From: Saxidomus purpurata
Lineage: Eukaryota; Mollusca; Bivalvia; Venerida; Veneridae
Direction: 5' to 3'
NCBI GenBank assembly: GCA_022818135.1
Contig: JAFMSR010000018.1
Location: 4,021,983 to 4,085,982 of the forward strand
DNA: 64,000 nt
The position numbers were made by a program, and so were the translations under genes. Below the pieces are notes generated by a model. The model was not told the origin of the DNA, made no database searches, and saw only the letters and a list, made by a program, of their open reading frames with translations. Shown one piece after another: positions 30,349-44,112 of this stretch. The number at the start of each line of letters is the position of its first letter. Position 1 is the stretch's first letter.

Positions 30349-30589
30349 ATCTTGACAATAAAGGAGCTACAAGTATAAAGTTTGCTAATATAATGGGATA
30401 TTAATATCTCCAGACATACATGAAATTGTGACAACTCACCTTTTAAACAGTGTTATCCTGACAGTGTTAAACATTATACATCTGTACAAACACTTTTAAA
30501 GAAATTAAGAGTAAACTCATATTTTATGAAGCAGGAAGTTTAATACACTTTAACTACTAAATGAGCAGGCATTTTTCACTCGAGGGTTA

Positions 30590-30845
30590 ATTGTCTTAAA
30601 AGTCTCAGTATATTAATTGAGGGTTGTCTTAAAAGTCTTACTACAGTAATTGAGGGTTGTCTTAAAAGTATCAGTATAGGTCGACCTATCTAATGTTAAT
30701 GTCCTACTTCTACTAATTTGTTGTGAGGGTTGTCTTAAAAGTTGTGGGTTGTCTTAAAAATCTCTGTACAGCAATTGAGGGTTGTCTTATAAGTATCAGT
30801 ATAGGCCAACCTATCTAATGTTCATGTCCTACTTCTACTAATTTA
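30590..30845. repeat. GAGGGTTGTCTTAAAAGT short tandem repeat with higher-order unit
   Basis: GAGGGTTGTCTTAAAAGT-like units occur six or seven times between about 30584 and 30800. A larger unit ending TATCTAATGTTAATGTCCTA occurs twice (about 30680 and 30810). Confidence 0.75.
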
Positions 30846-30988
30846 TTTTCATTCGTTTTTTTAAATTGCCGAGGACCAGATAGTTATTTCAGAAGCATAC
30901 ATGATGTCAGAGGTTAAATCCCAAGCATGGAGCAGTGCCTTGACAACAATCTAGTCTCTCAATGGCTTGGTTACCATGACAAATATAA

Positions 30989-31138
30989 TAGGGTTATTAG
31001 TGTATAGTAGCGTGATCCAGCATGCCGGATTTGCTCGAGTCGTGCGTCGGATCATACGAGTGCGTAGCACGAGTTTGATCCGACCTCGACGAGAGCCAAT
31101 CCGGCTTATGGATCACATTACTATACTAATAACCCTTT
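30989..31138. mobile_element. Palindromic MITE
   Basis: GGGTTATTAGTGTATAGTAG on the left pairs with CTACTATACTAATAACCC-like sequence on the right. The arms continue through GTGATCCA and CCGGATT to a GC-rich centre. About 150 bp. Confidence 0.75.
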
Positions 31139-31489
31139 TATTATATACCTTTTGACACTTGTCTGCGCGAATAAACTAAATTAAAATGATATTCTAAGCA
31201 TAAAATTGAAGAAAAACCCTTTTTAGCGCGAAATATACGAAGTATGCGACGCCATTTTATTGACGTCATCGTATAAACAAATAGTAACGACCCAGTCAAA
31301 AGCGACGTTATTAACGTCATGTGCATTTTAGAGCCAATTAAATGCACTCTTACAAATTTTGCCGCGCTATTTGTATTCTACGTTCATACAATACGGATTT
31401 TTTTCTGTCAGGCCGTATTTGATAGCTGAATATAGGCTGTATTTTTGGCAAAATAATTATAGATATATAATAAAAATGAAAGACAAATA

Positions 31490-32717
31490 AAAACAAGAGC
31501 TGTCTCATGACAGCACGCTCGACTATTCGAAAGCTTATCAGAAAAAAAATATTTTTTTGTCTAAGAACAGGACTGGTGTTTTGTATAATTGTCTATAAGA
31601 ATTAAGGTTAAAGATATGAAACTTGTTGAAAGACCTCTAAATGTACATTACGTTCAAAGCCTTACCCTGGTTTCTGTAAGCCAACTGGAGGGAGAAAGGG
31701 GGGGGGATAATTTCAAAGAAATACTTGACCTTGTATATTTGATTATGAATAACTTTGTAACATTTCAAAATTTATAACTGCTGCATGCTGCAAAATCATT
31801 TTATGACATTTCAAAAATAAGCCATTTCAAGTATTTCAGCCTGGTAAAAACTGTGAAAAAATCCTAAGATATAAAGGGGCATAAATCTGTCAAAAATCAA
31901 AAGCAGTGGTGAAGATGTTGAAAGTAAACATACATTTTAAGTTTCAAGTCAATATGTTTGATAGTATTCAAGATGTTAGACTTTATAAAAATCTTTAAAA
32001 AGTTGAAATGGGACATAAATCTGTAAAATAAATCCAAACAGAATTATGGGGATTGTTTCCTTAGGTGTAGATAATGATGGTAAAGATATATTTTGAGTTT
32101 CAAGTCAATACCTTTGACAGAATTCAAGATATTTAGCAGACTTTATAAAAAACTTTAATCAAAAGTTCCAAGTTAAAAAGGGGCATAAATCTGTCAAAAA
32201 TCTGAGAGTTAAGGGGATTGTTTCCCCAGGTGAAGATGTTGATGGTAAAGACATATTTTGAGTTTCAAGTCACTACCTTTGATAGTATTCAAGATATTTG
32301 ACTTTATAAAAAAACTTTAACAAAAAATTCCAAGTTAAAAAGGGGCATAAATCTGTCAAAAATCAAAACAGAGTTAAAGGGATGGTTTCCTCAGGTGTAG
32401 ATAATGATAGTAAAGATACATTTTGAGTTTCAAGTCAATACCTTTAATAATATTCAAGATATTTGACTTTATAAAAAGACTTTAACAAAAACTTCCAAGT
32501 TAAAAAGGGGCATAAATCTGTCAAAAATCAAAACAGAGTTATGGGGATTGTTTCCTCAGGTGTAGATGTTGATGGTAAGGATATATTTTGAGTTTCAAGT
32601 CAATACCTTTGATAATATTCAAGATATTCGACATTATAAAAAACTTTCAGCAACGCAGACGCCAATGCTGGGGCGAGTGCAATAGCCTCCTTATTCTTCG
32701 AATAGTCAAGCTAAAAA
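31490..32717 (-). mobile_element. Tandem-core element, family B
   Basis: In minus sense it starts TTTAGCTTGACTATTCGAAG and ends in a GCTGTC/GACAGC stem-loop plus CTCTTGTTTT. The interior has about six units of 160-170 bp carrying GGGGCATAAATCTGTCAAAA. The ends resemble family A but the core sequence differs. Confidence 0.78.
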
Positions 32718-33180
32718 GGTACCAACTACTCTTTTGTAGGTTTTACTTTACATGAAAAGTTATAGAATTGGACGTTATAGTTGTTATAATTGTTGGTGGT
32801 TCTAATAAGTTAAATAAGACTTACGGCTGTTCTGTAAGCCAAGAAAAAGGTTAAGCATCCACTGGAAGTTTTAAAATGACTTTATCATGAAAATATCGTA
32901 AAATTGAGCTAGAAGAAAGTAACCCGCAACAGCAATACTCTGGCAATAGAAAACGGCAAAACTGTCATCCTGTGTTGGGCTGTTGAACAATCAACAGGTG
33001 TCATTTTATCTGAAATCAAAGACACATTTAAGTATTTAGCCAGGTAATGTTTGTCAGTAAATACACTGCATACAGCGGACCTCCTTAGAGTGTAACTACA
33101 TAGGTCATAGCAAAAAAAATACCATTTTGAGTCTATGGCACACCGTAACTCTTCATGTGACACCAGTACAGATTTTTCTA

Positions 33181-33257
33181 GGAAGCAGGCTCAAGAGTGA
33201 CTCCATAAGCTACAAGCTTTCTTCACCAATGAGCTAAAAAAAGTAAGTATAAACTAA
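33181..33257 (+). mobile_element. SINE 3' fragment
   Basis: GGAAGCAGGCTCAAGAGTGA and TAAGCTACAAGCTTTCTTCA match the 3' body of the 2081-2275 SINE with few changes. The tRNA-like head is absent, as in a 5'-truncated insertion. Confidence 0.7.
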
Positions 33258-33259
33258 CA

Positions 33260-36200
33260 GTACTGCATATGTTCGGTAGCAGAGTAAACCTTCAATGTGC
33301 CTGGATGACCACTCTGACCTTGACTATTCTGCCTCAAGATGAACCTCGGCCCGTCTTTAAGACAATCTGCTTACACCATCAGTACAATACTGTTTGCAGG
33401 TCATGCAGACAATTGCTGTCATGATTTAGTTTTTTCCTTCGCTTATTTGACAGTTATTTCATGATACAACTTTTTAAAGTCACTAATTGTATATAACTTC
33501 TTTGATTGAGAGCAGAAATGTTACAAAAAACTGTCTGGCTAATTCTCGGTCAACTACTAGACGATACTTACGACAGATGCGAGAATTGCATGTCTCATTG
33601 GCTAATATAATCCAAAGTTCATTCTGTAAAACACTTCTGCACATAAAATTCTAAGTATACATTTGTTTCAACAATTCTAGTATAGCTACTACACAGTAGG
33701 TACAAGGTTCAAGACTTATTAGGGATGTGCAGCTCTTCCTTGGAGTAGTTCTCCTCTAAGTAGATGTGTACTATATTTAGAACACATTGGCATTCCAAAG
33801 AATTGGAAAGAAGAGCAAGTCTGAAAAAGCTTCCATGTTTGTATGATTACTACTCCTTACCCAACAAAGGTTTAATCAATTTGATCACTATATTAAATAT
33901 ATAAACAGTACAAGAACAACAAACACTTCATAAAATTTGCAATGCTGTTTATTAGGCTGCATTTTAAAATGCTAGCAGTATTTTATATGATTTTCTAACT
34001 CACAATCCGTAGGGCTGGTCCATAGTTCATCAACTTTAAAAAACATTAGGGCAGACAATGCATGAACATTCGTCCGTACAGTATATTTACACAGCTTAAT
34101 AGTACTGGAAGTTGTTGGAATATTCAAAGTAAACAGATCACTAATCAAGACAAGGTAACTGCACTATTTAACTCACTCACACTATCAATTAGACAATTAC
34201 AGTGCCCAAATTTTCAAAAAAATAATTTCATTATATTTACATGTTTTGTTCGCCCTCAAACTCAAGAGAACTGCGAACTGATCCATTTTTTATAGGGTCT
34301 TATTGCAAGACTATGACAAATAAAATAGCACAAAATCTAAATATAACTGCTTCGCAAAACAAAATTGCGGAAATTAATGTTTATGCAAATAATCAGCTGC
34401 ACATCAAATCTTATTTGTTATAAACAGTGCCAGGTCTACTGGGCACTACTTTACCATGTCATCAGTCGTAAAGTTTTTAACTTTTCAACTAAACAGAATT
34501 CTAAATTCTGTCTGTATCAGATTCTCGTCCGTCCTCATTCAAGCTATGCAAATGTACTGAGCAAATTGTCATGCAATATAACATAAAAACATACCACAAT
34601 AAACATGTAAACATTTCGTTAGCATGCACACTAAAGGGAAGAAATCAGAAACATAACATAAAAAATTGCTTTCCTTTCAATAAACAAAACAAAATAATAA
34701 TACATTTTAAACTGAAAACTTGCTGATTCATGTGTATGTGTTCTGCAAACTCAACATTTAAGGAGAGAGGAAATGCAACAATTTAAGGTATTGGTAAACC
34801 ATTCATGAAAAACAATACTTTTCAGTTACAACTCTGTAGCAATTCTTTTCAGTTACAACTTTGAGGCAAACTTGAATGAATTACATACTTTCACACCCAC
34901 ACTTCATACTTCACAGTTATAATCATATGTACACTATTTTCTCGACAAATCACTGAAATCAGGACACAAAATCCGTAAGTACCATTAAAGGCCAAACTTC
35001 AGCTTTTAGCTACTTCAGTTCACACCTGTCAATATTCAACATTATAATACATAATGCCCACCGTGTTAGTCCTTTTTTTAAAGTGGCAAATTAACATTGC
35101 AAATATTTTGTCAACAGAATAAAAACAACAGTTGTTTTAAAACAAAATGATAAAATGTGCGCAAATTACAACTGCAAATGCCAACATTATGCATAAACTG
35201 AGGGGGAAATATTACTTTCAAACTATAAAACTTTTAGTCACTTATAACCCATCAAAATTTTAGTAACTTACAACCCAAAGTTTAAACAGATCTGGTTATG
35301 GAGAAGTAAACATTTCAAATATTGGCTAAAATATTATTTCAGGGAATACAGCACAAAAACTAACAGAAGTTAGAACTTTTACCTAGAGTAGTTTGAGTTA
35401 AATTTATTTTACGCAATGGTAACTGTAACTAAAATGCAATGTTTGGCAGCATCTTCTGTCCTCTAAAAAGTATACCATCCATTACCCCAACCCCTACCCT
35501 TCCCAACCCCTACCTTCCCAACAAAAAAATAAATAAAACAGTATCATGATTTTTTTTTATCCAAAGCAGTTGCAAATATCTCAGAAAACCATAAAACTTT
35601 TACCATTGTTTAACTGCTATCTATAAATTAACCTTTGTCATGCTGAATGTCTAAAATGGACTTGTCCATCTTCCAATCTGGTCTATACCATTAGTAGCCC
35701 TACCCATGTAAAGCCGTAAAAACAGGAGATTCACACGCCTTAATTATATCTAAGCCCCACTGCACAAAAAAACCCTGATGTCCTGATAAACAGTAAGTAT
35801 AAGTTAAGACAACCTGTAATTTAACAAGGTAAAACAACTTGATATGCCAATATTCCATATGCAACTTGGGTTCTCTTCCTGATTTTATTTTGAAGAGTTT
35901 TGGGTTCTATTGGATTATTTTTTTCTTGGAGTTTAACAGTACTTAAGTAAATTACACGAGGGCTATTTATCCAGCTATTGTTCCTGCGAAGGACCAGCAA
36001 ACACTGCCAACTTTCTCACATAAATAGATAAGTAGAGGGCTTGAACCTGGCCTACAATATGGCCATGCAGGCAGGTATCAGTCTGCATGATGCAAGTTCT
36101 GATCTGGAACATTACAAGTTGGAGCACATCTCACTCTGTTACTGTTCTATTGTTCTTTTACAGCAAATTCTCACACTGTGCAAATCTAAAACCATTCAAA

Positions 36201-39200
36201 ATACTTTGATGCTTTGCTTGATACTCAACAAATTTAAAACAATGCCGAGCTTAGTCAAAAAATATGTAAAACCCTGAACAAAGTACAATATTTTATATAA
36301 ATTCAGATGAGGATATTGTCACAAATACATTTATCATTTACATGAGCATATCTTTTATTTGGTAAAGTTGACATAGAAAGACATGTTGGTTACTTCAATT
36401 TTTCAATAAAGGATAACTGCTTTGCATAAACTATGTTTTCAAGCACATAAACTATAGCACTGATCAAATATGACAAAATGTGGCACTTGATTGCAAGCTT
36501 TGGTGACACTCTAAATGAATGATACATTTGAGGATGATACACGTGTACCCTATGATCCAAAAATGTTCACGTTGTCAAACATTTGGCATTAGTACAGACA
36601 TTTCAAAAAGATTCAATCAATTTCTCAGAGGTGCCATTGACCATCCCTTTAGTGCATAAATAATTATTCTGTATATTCTACGATCTTTTTCTATTGATAG
36701 AATTTGAATATAACAAAAATCAACAAAAAGTAAACTGATAACCAAACATGTTACAAAGATCAAAGATTGAAAAAAAACACACCCCAAGGTTACAAGCGTA
36801 ACATACATATATGTACAGTGAAATAAATAGATTGTTATAAATATGATGGTCATGTTATATACAAATCAAAAGACCTTGAATGAATAAGGAACACATTTTA
36901 ACATAACGCCATAAGAAAAACTTGCACCTATGCCAATAGTGTCCACCTAACAGTCGAAATTCATGATTTGACAAATCTTACAATTCTTCTGCTAATATTG
37001 AAAAACGCTTTCAAGAATTTACAATGATATCGATTTCATGAATAGAAATATATAACAAGTTTAAAGTATCCATTAATAAATATAATACCATATAAGTGAA
37101 AATTGTTTAATAGTTATCTTTTTGATTTCAGCTTTTTTTTCATTAACTGCATTCTAAGCATTTTCTCAAAACCGTACATGTTATACTAATTTCACTGACC
37201 AACTCGCTGACTTTCACTGATAAACTCAAAAGATATCCCAAGAGACACTCTGGATTATTAAAATAAAAACGCAAGTCCATTGTTTTCATTTGCATATTCT
37301 TTTTACTTCACTCTCTATTAACCACTCAATATAAAAAATACTTCCAAAGGGTATAATTTTCCCATGGCCAGGCAAACCCGTAAGTTGAAAAAGTGGCATT
37401 TCCCAAGTTTCCAATTTAACTTATATCTGATTCTTTACAAGGGTGTTTCTTTCAAGGATGAGCATTTTGCTACGGTTACAAAGGGGGCAAAAGTCCTGCT
37501 GAAAGTTTTGCTGATGAAAAACAATAATGTTTTTAAAAACACACGCTGACAGTTTCAAAGAAAGGAAAACAATGAAGAAATTAAGCAAGGGATTGCTAAG
37601 GTTTTTTTTTTCCAAGAAAGCAATTAGTTTTCATCCACACATTTCAATATATCATCCATATTGTGTAAATCGCCCATTCCGTACAGTTGAGGAAAAAGGG
37701 CAAAGGAATATCATTGCAAACACACCCTTTTATATATTCACATATATACATATGTATATATATCCTTAAAACAACAACTTTATCTATGCAGCTCATTCTG
37801 TGGATCCTATGTGAGTCTACTCCAATCTTCTCATATACAGCCTTTCATCATACAGGTGGTTTGACCACAAACTTCTAAGCCAGCTGAATCAAGTGCTCAA
37901 AGCTGCCCTCGGGTCAGCCCCATCAATACCCACTGGGCTCCAGCCATCAGTCACAAACTCATTCAAGCCCTCAAATGTTGAAACTCAACAAACTATATCA
38001 ACAGCATGTATTTCAAAAATACAGACTTACATAAATCTGGAAAGCACGTAGTAACATATTTTGTCAAATTAATATTAATCTATAATGTATGCAACAGAAC
38101 GAAATGGTATTGCTTATTTGAAGATGCAAACTATTTACCTGTAATGAACAAAATTTGAGTAAAGCATTTTCAATGTTACATGGTTTATTCTTACAAAGAT
38201 TATTTCCCCAGAGTGAATTCAAACAGTCCCTCTATTTCAGGTATCTCCTGTTCAAGCCCTAGGAACAACAATGTTACTGTTCCTAAAAATAAAATCTAGC
38301 AACATTTACATTTACCTACTATTTGAGTAGAAGACATTTCCCAACAGAATTATATCTACAAGTTGATCCATTCCTTTTTTGGAGCCCTCTATTTATTCCC
38401 AACCAATTTGTCTTATTCCCTATCAAGTCCCAAGTAATTTTTTTATAATGTGTATGTTCAAATTTAGTTACCCCAAAATACAAAGAGCCAATTTCCTAAA
38501 AATAGGACCAGTTCAAATATTATAATTTTTGTATTCTGTTCTATTCTATTCTATTTTGACTATTTACCCAAGATGTACTGAAGCGTAACAAATAACCCAC
38601 AAGGAAGTAACCCATCATTAAAACTTGACACTAATTTTTTGCAATGCCTAGAAAATAACCACAACTATACTTGTAAACAAAAATCTTCCCAAAACTACTG
38701 GCACGGTTTTATCTTAAAGGTTTTTCATGAAACATGACTTGATATGTTTTTGCTGGAATTATGAATGAGCACAATATGATTCAAAACTTACGTGATTAAA
38801 ACAAACCCTAAGCCTGGACATAAGTAACATTACCAGAATTTCTCCGAAAGTACCACATACTTGCAAAAATTCGAAATAATTTTTCAAAACATGAAAACTT
38901 ACAAGAAATAAATGACTAAACTACTTTGGTTTTTTAGTCTTCCACCTGAGGCAAACACAGTCCATGTTATAACAGCAAGCTATTCCCTTTTACTGGCACA
39001 GAGAAAACTTAACAACTACAGTCAAGTCATGTAAGAGTGGTAACATTAGGAGAAAAACGGTAACTTATGAAAAATGTAAATATACAAGAATGCAGAAATG
39101 AGAAGAAGAACGGTTTAAAAAGTTGCAGAGAGAAAAAAAAAGTTTCTAGTCATTTTCGCTTAATACAAATCAGACTTTGCTGTAGTAAGCCAAAATAAGT

Positions 39201-42200
39201 GTAGTTCTCAGTTACCTTGGATTTTTTTGGTGTCCCGTTTCAAGTTCATTGATTATTTCCACAATCACTTATTCTAACAAGTTAAAATTAAAAAATTGCT
39301 TATCTTACTTGTGTCTTTTAAAAAATATTTTTAATGATGCTATGCTGTCATGAACAATTAAATGTCATTAAAATCAATTTATTTATTTTAGAAATTCTAG
39401 CAGTAGCGCATGAAAGAACACAGTATTTCAAAATCATTTAAAATATATGTTACAGTATACCAGATAACTAATCAGTGTTGCAATGTGACATCACAGCGAT
39501 CTTTTCTGTACTGTGACTTACAAGTCGGGGCACAAAAATCTCACGCTACGTGGAAAATCTGCTTTCATCTTGCAGAAACTGACCGCCAAAATTTTGCAAT
39601 TTTACCAGCGATTCCTCCACAATGTAAAAATCAAGGTGCGCAAGACAAAACAGTCACCCAGTATCCACAGGGCCCGCTTTACTGTAGTTAGGAATCAACA
39701 TGGCCAACCAAGCTACCTTTTACATTGTAAAGCCTTCTATATTTGTATTTACCTAGACCAGTGTCGTTATGAAGCCTTGGCAAGTTTCATTAAAGACCAT
39801 TTTTTAAGGCAGCCAGACACGTTATGACCTGCATACAAAATTACACATTACAGACTCCATAGTGACGCCATACGAGAAACGGGACCTTTTTAAGTAAATT
39901 TTTTCTCTTTTTTTTTTTTTTTGTAGACACTGATTTTTTTAAAAACAACTATTTGCCTTAATAGTTTTAAAATACAAAGAGGTTTCAGCAAAAATCCATA
40001 AATACAGTGGAAGAGCAAAAGTACATACAGAAAGACATCTGAACTATCTTAAACATATGTCATGCGACAGTCAATACATTTGTGTACACAAAAATTACAC
40101 TCAATTTCACCAGCTACTCTCCGTGTGTATTATTATGCTTGCAGTTTCAACTATAGTGGCCAAGTATGCAAGAAAACATTACAGACTTGCACAAATGGTG
40201 AAAAAAATCAGAGTTGCTTTCACAACTGAATTTTTTTCCAGCTCACCTATTGTCAACCTTAACTTGTCAAAGGTTTTTCTTGAACTGTCAATGCTAAAAT
40301 GTTTTCAAAATCAAGAAATGTCACTACAGTTATACCCACTCCTCTTCAGCACACAAATTTTGTATATGAACCTGGTTATCAAAAAAAAAATCATACAAAT
40401 TGTACATGCAGGTACAACTCCCTTTTGTCACAAATAATGTGACTGTTTTCCCTAAATACTTCACACATGCCTGACCATTCTCGGTCAGTTAAGCACTGCA
40501 CGTTTTAAGTTCAAAACTTCAGTATTATTCTAAATCAACCAGTTTTAGTCAGAAAAAAATGAGCCGCATACACCCTACACAAAAAGTTAATAGTTCAACA
40601 GAAATCTGTATTCTGCTTCTACATAAATATCACAGAAAAGCACGACTTATACAGCATCTATCATGTTCGTAATCTTGCCAAAACATTTAAAATAGACAAA
40701 AAAATAATGGTGTATAAGTACATTTCTTAATTTGACAACCCTGTTTAGTTCCCACTCTTGGGTAACTGACATGCAGATATTTTTGTATGTGTTGTTGTTG
40801 AAATGGCACAGTTATGTCAAAGGTATCAGATTACAAGGATCTCGGGTGAATTACATAGACAATGAGGTATGGTTCATTACTGCGTTTACAGCTATAGACA
40901 TTTTGAAGGGTAATAAAATCACTATTTACCCCACAAGATAGAGAATAAAACTCTCAAGATCCGAGGGCCCTAACTCTGCCTTGCCTGGATTGAGGTATCA
41001 AACATCTGATCCTCACAGAGATAATGTTTGTCAAGTATCATTGCTATCCTCCGAAAACTTAAAGTTAACAAAGTGGAATCCATGCAAACCCAACTTCATT
41101 ACCAACTGACTGCATGAGGATTCCTATATATACCTGTCTTTCTAACTTCATTTGGTGGGGTATTTATACAGGAGAAAATCCCTTTAATTTGATATGGAAA
41201 ACACAAGCATATATCCAAATTGCATAGAATTCAAGATACATCTTAAAATCTAAACAATTTGTGTAGCCAAACTGTCACGTTTTGAGCAGTTTCATGCATA
41301 ATATTTGATTAAAGCATGCAAGATACTGAAAATTAATAGCGCAAAATATCACTCCCTGCTTGAAGACAAATAAAACATAGTAAACTGAGGGCTAAGGTTT
41401 GAAGGTAAATGATTGAAAACATCACAAAATCTACAACATCCCAAAACTTTATACAAGTCAAATTGGTAAATTTTAAACTCTTTTTACTATAAATATACCT
41501 CCGGAATGCAAATAAGCACCACAGTAAAAATAAAACCCGCATTTTTTCCCTTTTTCTAAAGACCATTCATACCAAGACTCATAATGTACCATTACTGTTT
41601 GATCAAAAGATATGCAACAGACTGTGGAAATTTTCGGTACACATTTAAAAGTCAACTGAAATTATACCTTTTCTTTAGACACAAGAACTAAAAGTAAACT
41701 GTTTACAAATTCACTAAAACTGGATGGCACTTTTCTTGTCAATATAAGTAACTCTTACAAGAGTCCCTCTGTTTCATATTTTCACATTCCTATTTAGAGT
41801 TAGGTGCAAAACTTTTACAAATTTACTGAAAATAAATGGCACTTTTTTCTATCAATGTAAACGTCTCTGCCAGAGTCACTCAATATTTCTATTAAGTTAG
41901 AATTCCCGAGTGGGTAAATATCCAAGTAATTCATGGTTGTGCTGAATTTTTAATTGTCCTACTACATGTATTATATTTTCACATTACATATATTAGCTTG
42001 CTTCTTTCTGTTTGTTACAAAATGATCATTAAATTGACAAATATTTGTACAAACTTGTTAGGAACTCATTAGAATGTCTGTTTATGTACTTGAACTAAAA
42101 ACACAGCATTATAAGCAAAAAGCACATCTGGATCTTAACTTTCTTGTACTTGGAAACGTTTGTGTACATTTTGAACTAACAGTATAGATTCAACAGTAAT

Positions 42201-43953
42201 CACATCAGACACAACTGTAACCAGTCCAGAATAAATCTGTAACCAGTCCAGATTACAACTGTAACCAGTCCAGAATACAACTGTAACCAGTCCAGATTAC
42301 AACTGTAACCAGTCCAGAATACAACTGTAACCAGTCCAGAATACAACTGTAACCAGTCCAGAATACAACTGTAACCAGTCCAGATTACAACTGTAACCAG
42401 TCCAGATTACAACTGTAACCAGTCCAGAATACAACTGTAACCAGTCCAGATACTGAAGTAATGAGTCTAATTGCATTACTAGCACTAGAAAATAAAACTC
42501 AAACTTGCTACTCTTGTCCATCGTAACTTGACAGTTTAGAAACAGAATTTTCCTCAGTAGGTACTGGGTCACCCACAAAGCCATTTTTGGCACTACTTCA
42601 ATTGCAAAGCCTTTTGAAGGCACACAAAATACTAGTATTACTTAAGCACTGTGAGCTAATCTTACAAGATTCTAGTGAAATAACAGCACAGAGAGCAATA
42701 CAGAAATCAATACTTAATAATGTGTAAAAAGTGTGTGCAGAAAAAGACCCTGTAGTAAGTAAAATGAAAATTATTAAAAACCCAAAAATTTATTAATATG
42801 CAAACTGCTTGTGATTACTTCATGTTTTAATTACATCGTAATGACAATGAACATGTAATAGAACATGATTCTTCACAGTAACAATCTAGTTGCTTGCCCT
42901 GTTATGTATGGTGTATTAGTCAGACCAGTCTTTCAACAAAACAATCTCGTCAGCTCAGGATTTTTTCAATTTCTCACAACAAAGTCCTGCTATTTTTAAT
43001 TGAACTGTTGTCTTTATCTCAGCAAAACCTGCATGACGTATGGCACTAAATTACTGCATATCAACACCCTATGACAATATTTTGTCATGGACTACATTGT
43101 CTAAAAGTCGTCAAATGTTATTTTAGCATCACTTTAATGAGAGTTTAATCTTACTACATTGTTTTTGTGACTTCTTATTTTTAATAACTGACAAAAATGA
43201 ACTATTGTTATATTTGAAAAAAAGAAGCACAATTACAAAAAAATTAAAAACAGTACTGTTAAAAGGGGATCAAGTGAGGGCAAAATTGACACCAGAAATA
43301 TTTATCACAAGGGAGCGTAGCTACAAGGTTGCAAGCATTTTCTTGTATTGAAATGTACACAAGACTAGCACCTCTCTCTTTATATATACATTAAAGTTCA
43401 GAAAATCAAGGGAGAAAAAAAAAAATTTGAACAAGTAAGAACTAAGCTGCTTTCAATTCTAAATAGATATCTATAAAAGATATTTTTTCTTACAATACTG
43501 ATGTGACATTGCAAATGAAGTATCAAATTCAAACAATTGAAGAACTTCTAATGTGCAGATAAATTATGATATGAAATTCTTATCAAGAGATTCCAACATC
43601 AACAAACAAGATGTGTGTCATGTCTTATGACCCCATGAAGTCCATAACTATTATCATTTCAATTGACATGCATATAAAATGACTTGGACAACTTTATACT
43701 GGTTGAAAAAAAGATCTCAATTCATAAATTGGCATATTATCATAATCAGAGATCATCAAATACAAACTTTTCTCTTGTATACAAACAATTATCATTTGCA
43801 ATGTCACATGACCAATGCTCATCCAATCATAACGTAACACACAGATCACATGTCCATTATCACAGGATATCATATTTGGAAGAGAATTCAATAAATAACA
43901 TTTGGGTTTATCCTGTATCGTGGTAAAGCTGATTCAGAGGTCAAAGGTCACTG
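33260..43953. other. Gene-free stretch downstream of ELL, possible long 3' UTR
   Basis: About 10.7 kb of AT-rich DNA after the ELL stop. I see no convincing coding frame and few of the dispersed repeats that crowd the first 33 kb. Minus-strand AATAAA (TTTATT on plus) occurs at several places, for example 33948-33953. The only clear structure is the 22-bp array at 42215-42450. It may be ELL 3' UTR in part, or plain spacer. Confidence 0.4.
42215..42450. repeat. 22-bp minisatellite, 11 copies
   Basis: CTGTAACCAGTCCAGA plus a variable 6-nt spacer (ATACAA, TTACAA or ATAAAT) starts at 42215 and every 22 bp to 42435. Copies are nearly identical. It lies 1.5 kb past the ELL stop. Confidence 0.95.
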
Positions 43954-44112
43954 CTAGGATGTTACTGTCACAATCTTTTGATCATAGTCCATTATAAGAT
44001 TTTTAATATAAGCCAGCTTTTTATGCAGGTACTTATATCGTTTCATTTGTTCTATAAACTTTGGATCACTTTTTTGTAGCATGTATTCATTGCGGATTCT
44101 TTCCTCCAGATC
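43954..44112 (-). CDS. ELL: ELL terminal exon, occludin/ELL domain second half
   Basis: Acceptor CTTCCTGCAG. Encodes DLEERIRNEYMLQ, FIEQMKRYKYLHKKLAYIKN and LIMDYDQKIVTVTS, then TAG. This matches the C-terminus of ELL proteins. Confidence 0.95.
   Translation of the reverse strand, partial: DLEERIRNEYMLQKSDPKFIEQMKRYKYLHKKLAYIKNLIMDYDQKIVTVTS

Noticed and set aside
39410..39827. Overlapping plus-strand frames of 93 and 104 residues
   Set aside because: No domain, no splice logic with neighbours and ordinary composition for AT-rich spacer.
42215..42450. CRISPR-like array
   Set aside because: Short regular repeats without unique spacers in a eukaryotic intergenic region; it is a minisatellite.
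42297..42623. 108-residue minus-strand frame with a repeated SGLVTVV-like pattern
   Set aside because: It is produced by the 22-bp minisatellite; 22 is not a multiple of three, so the repeat pattern cycles through frames.
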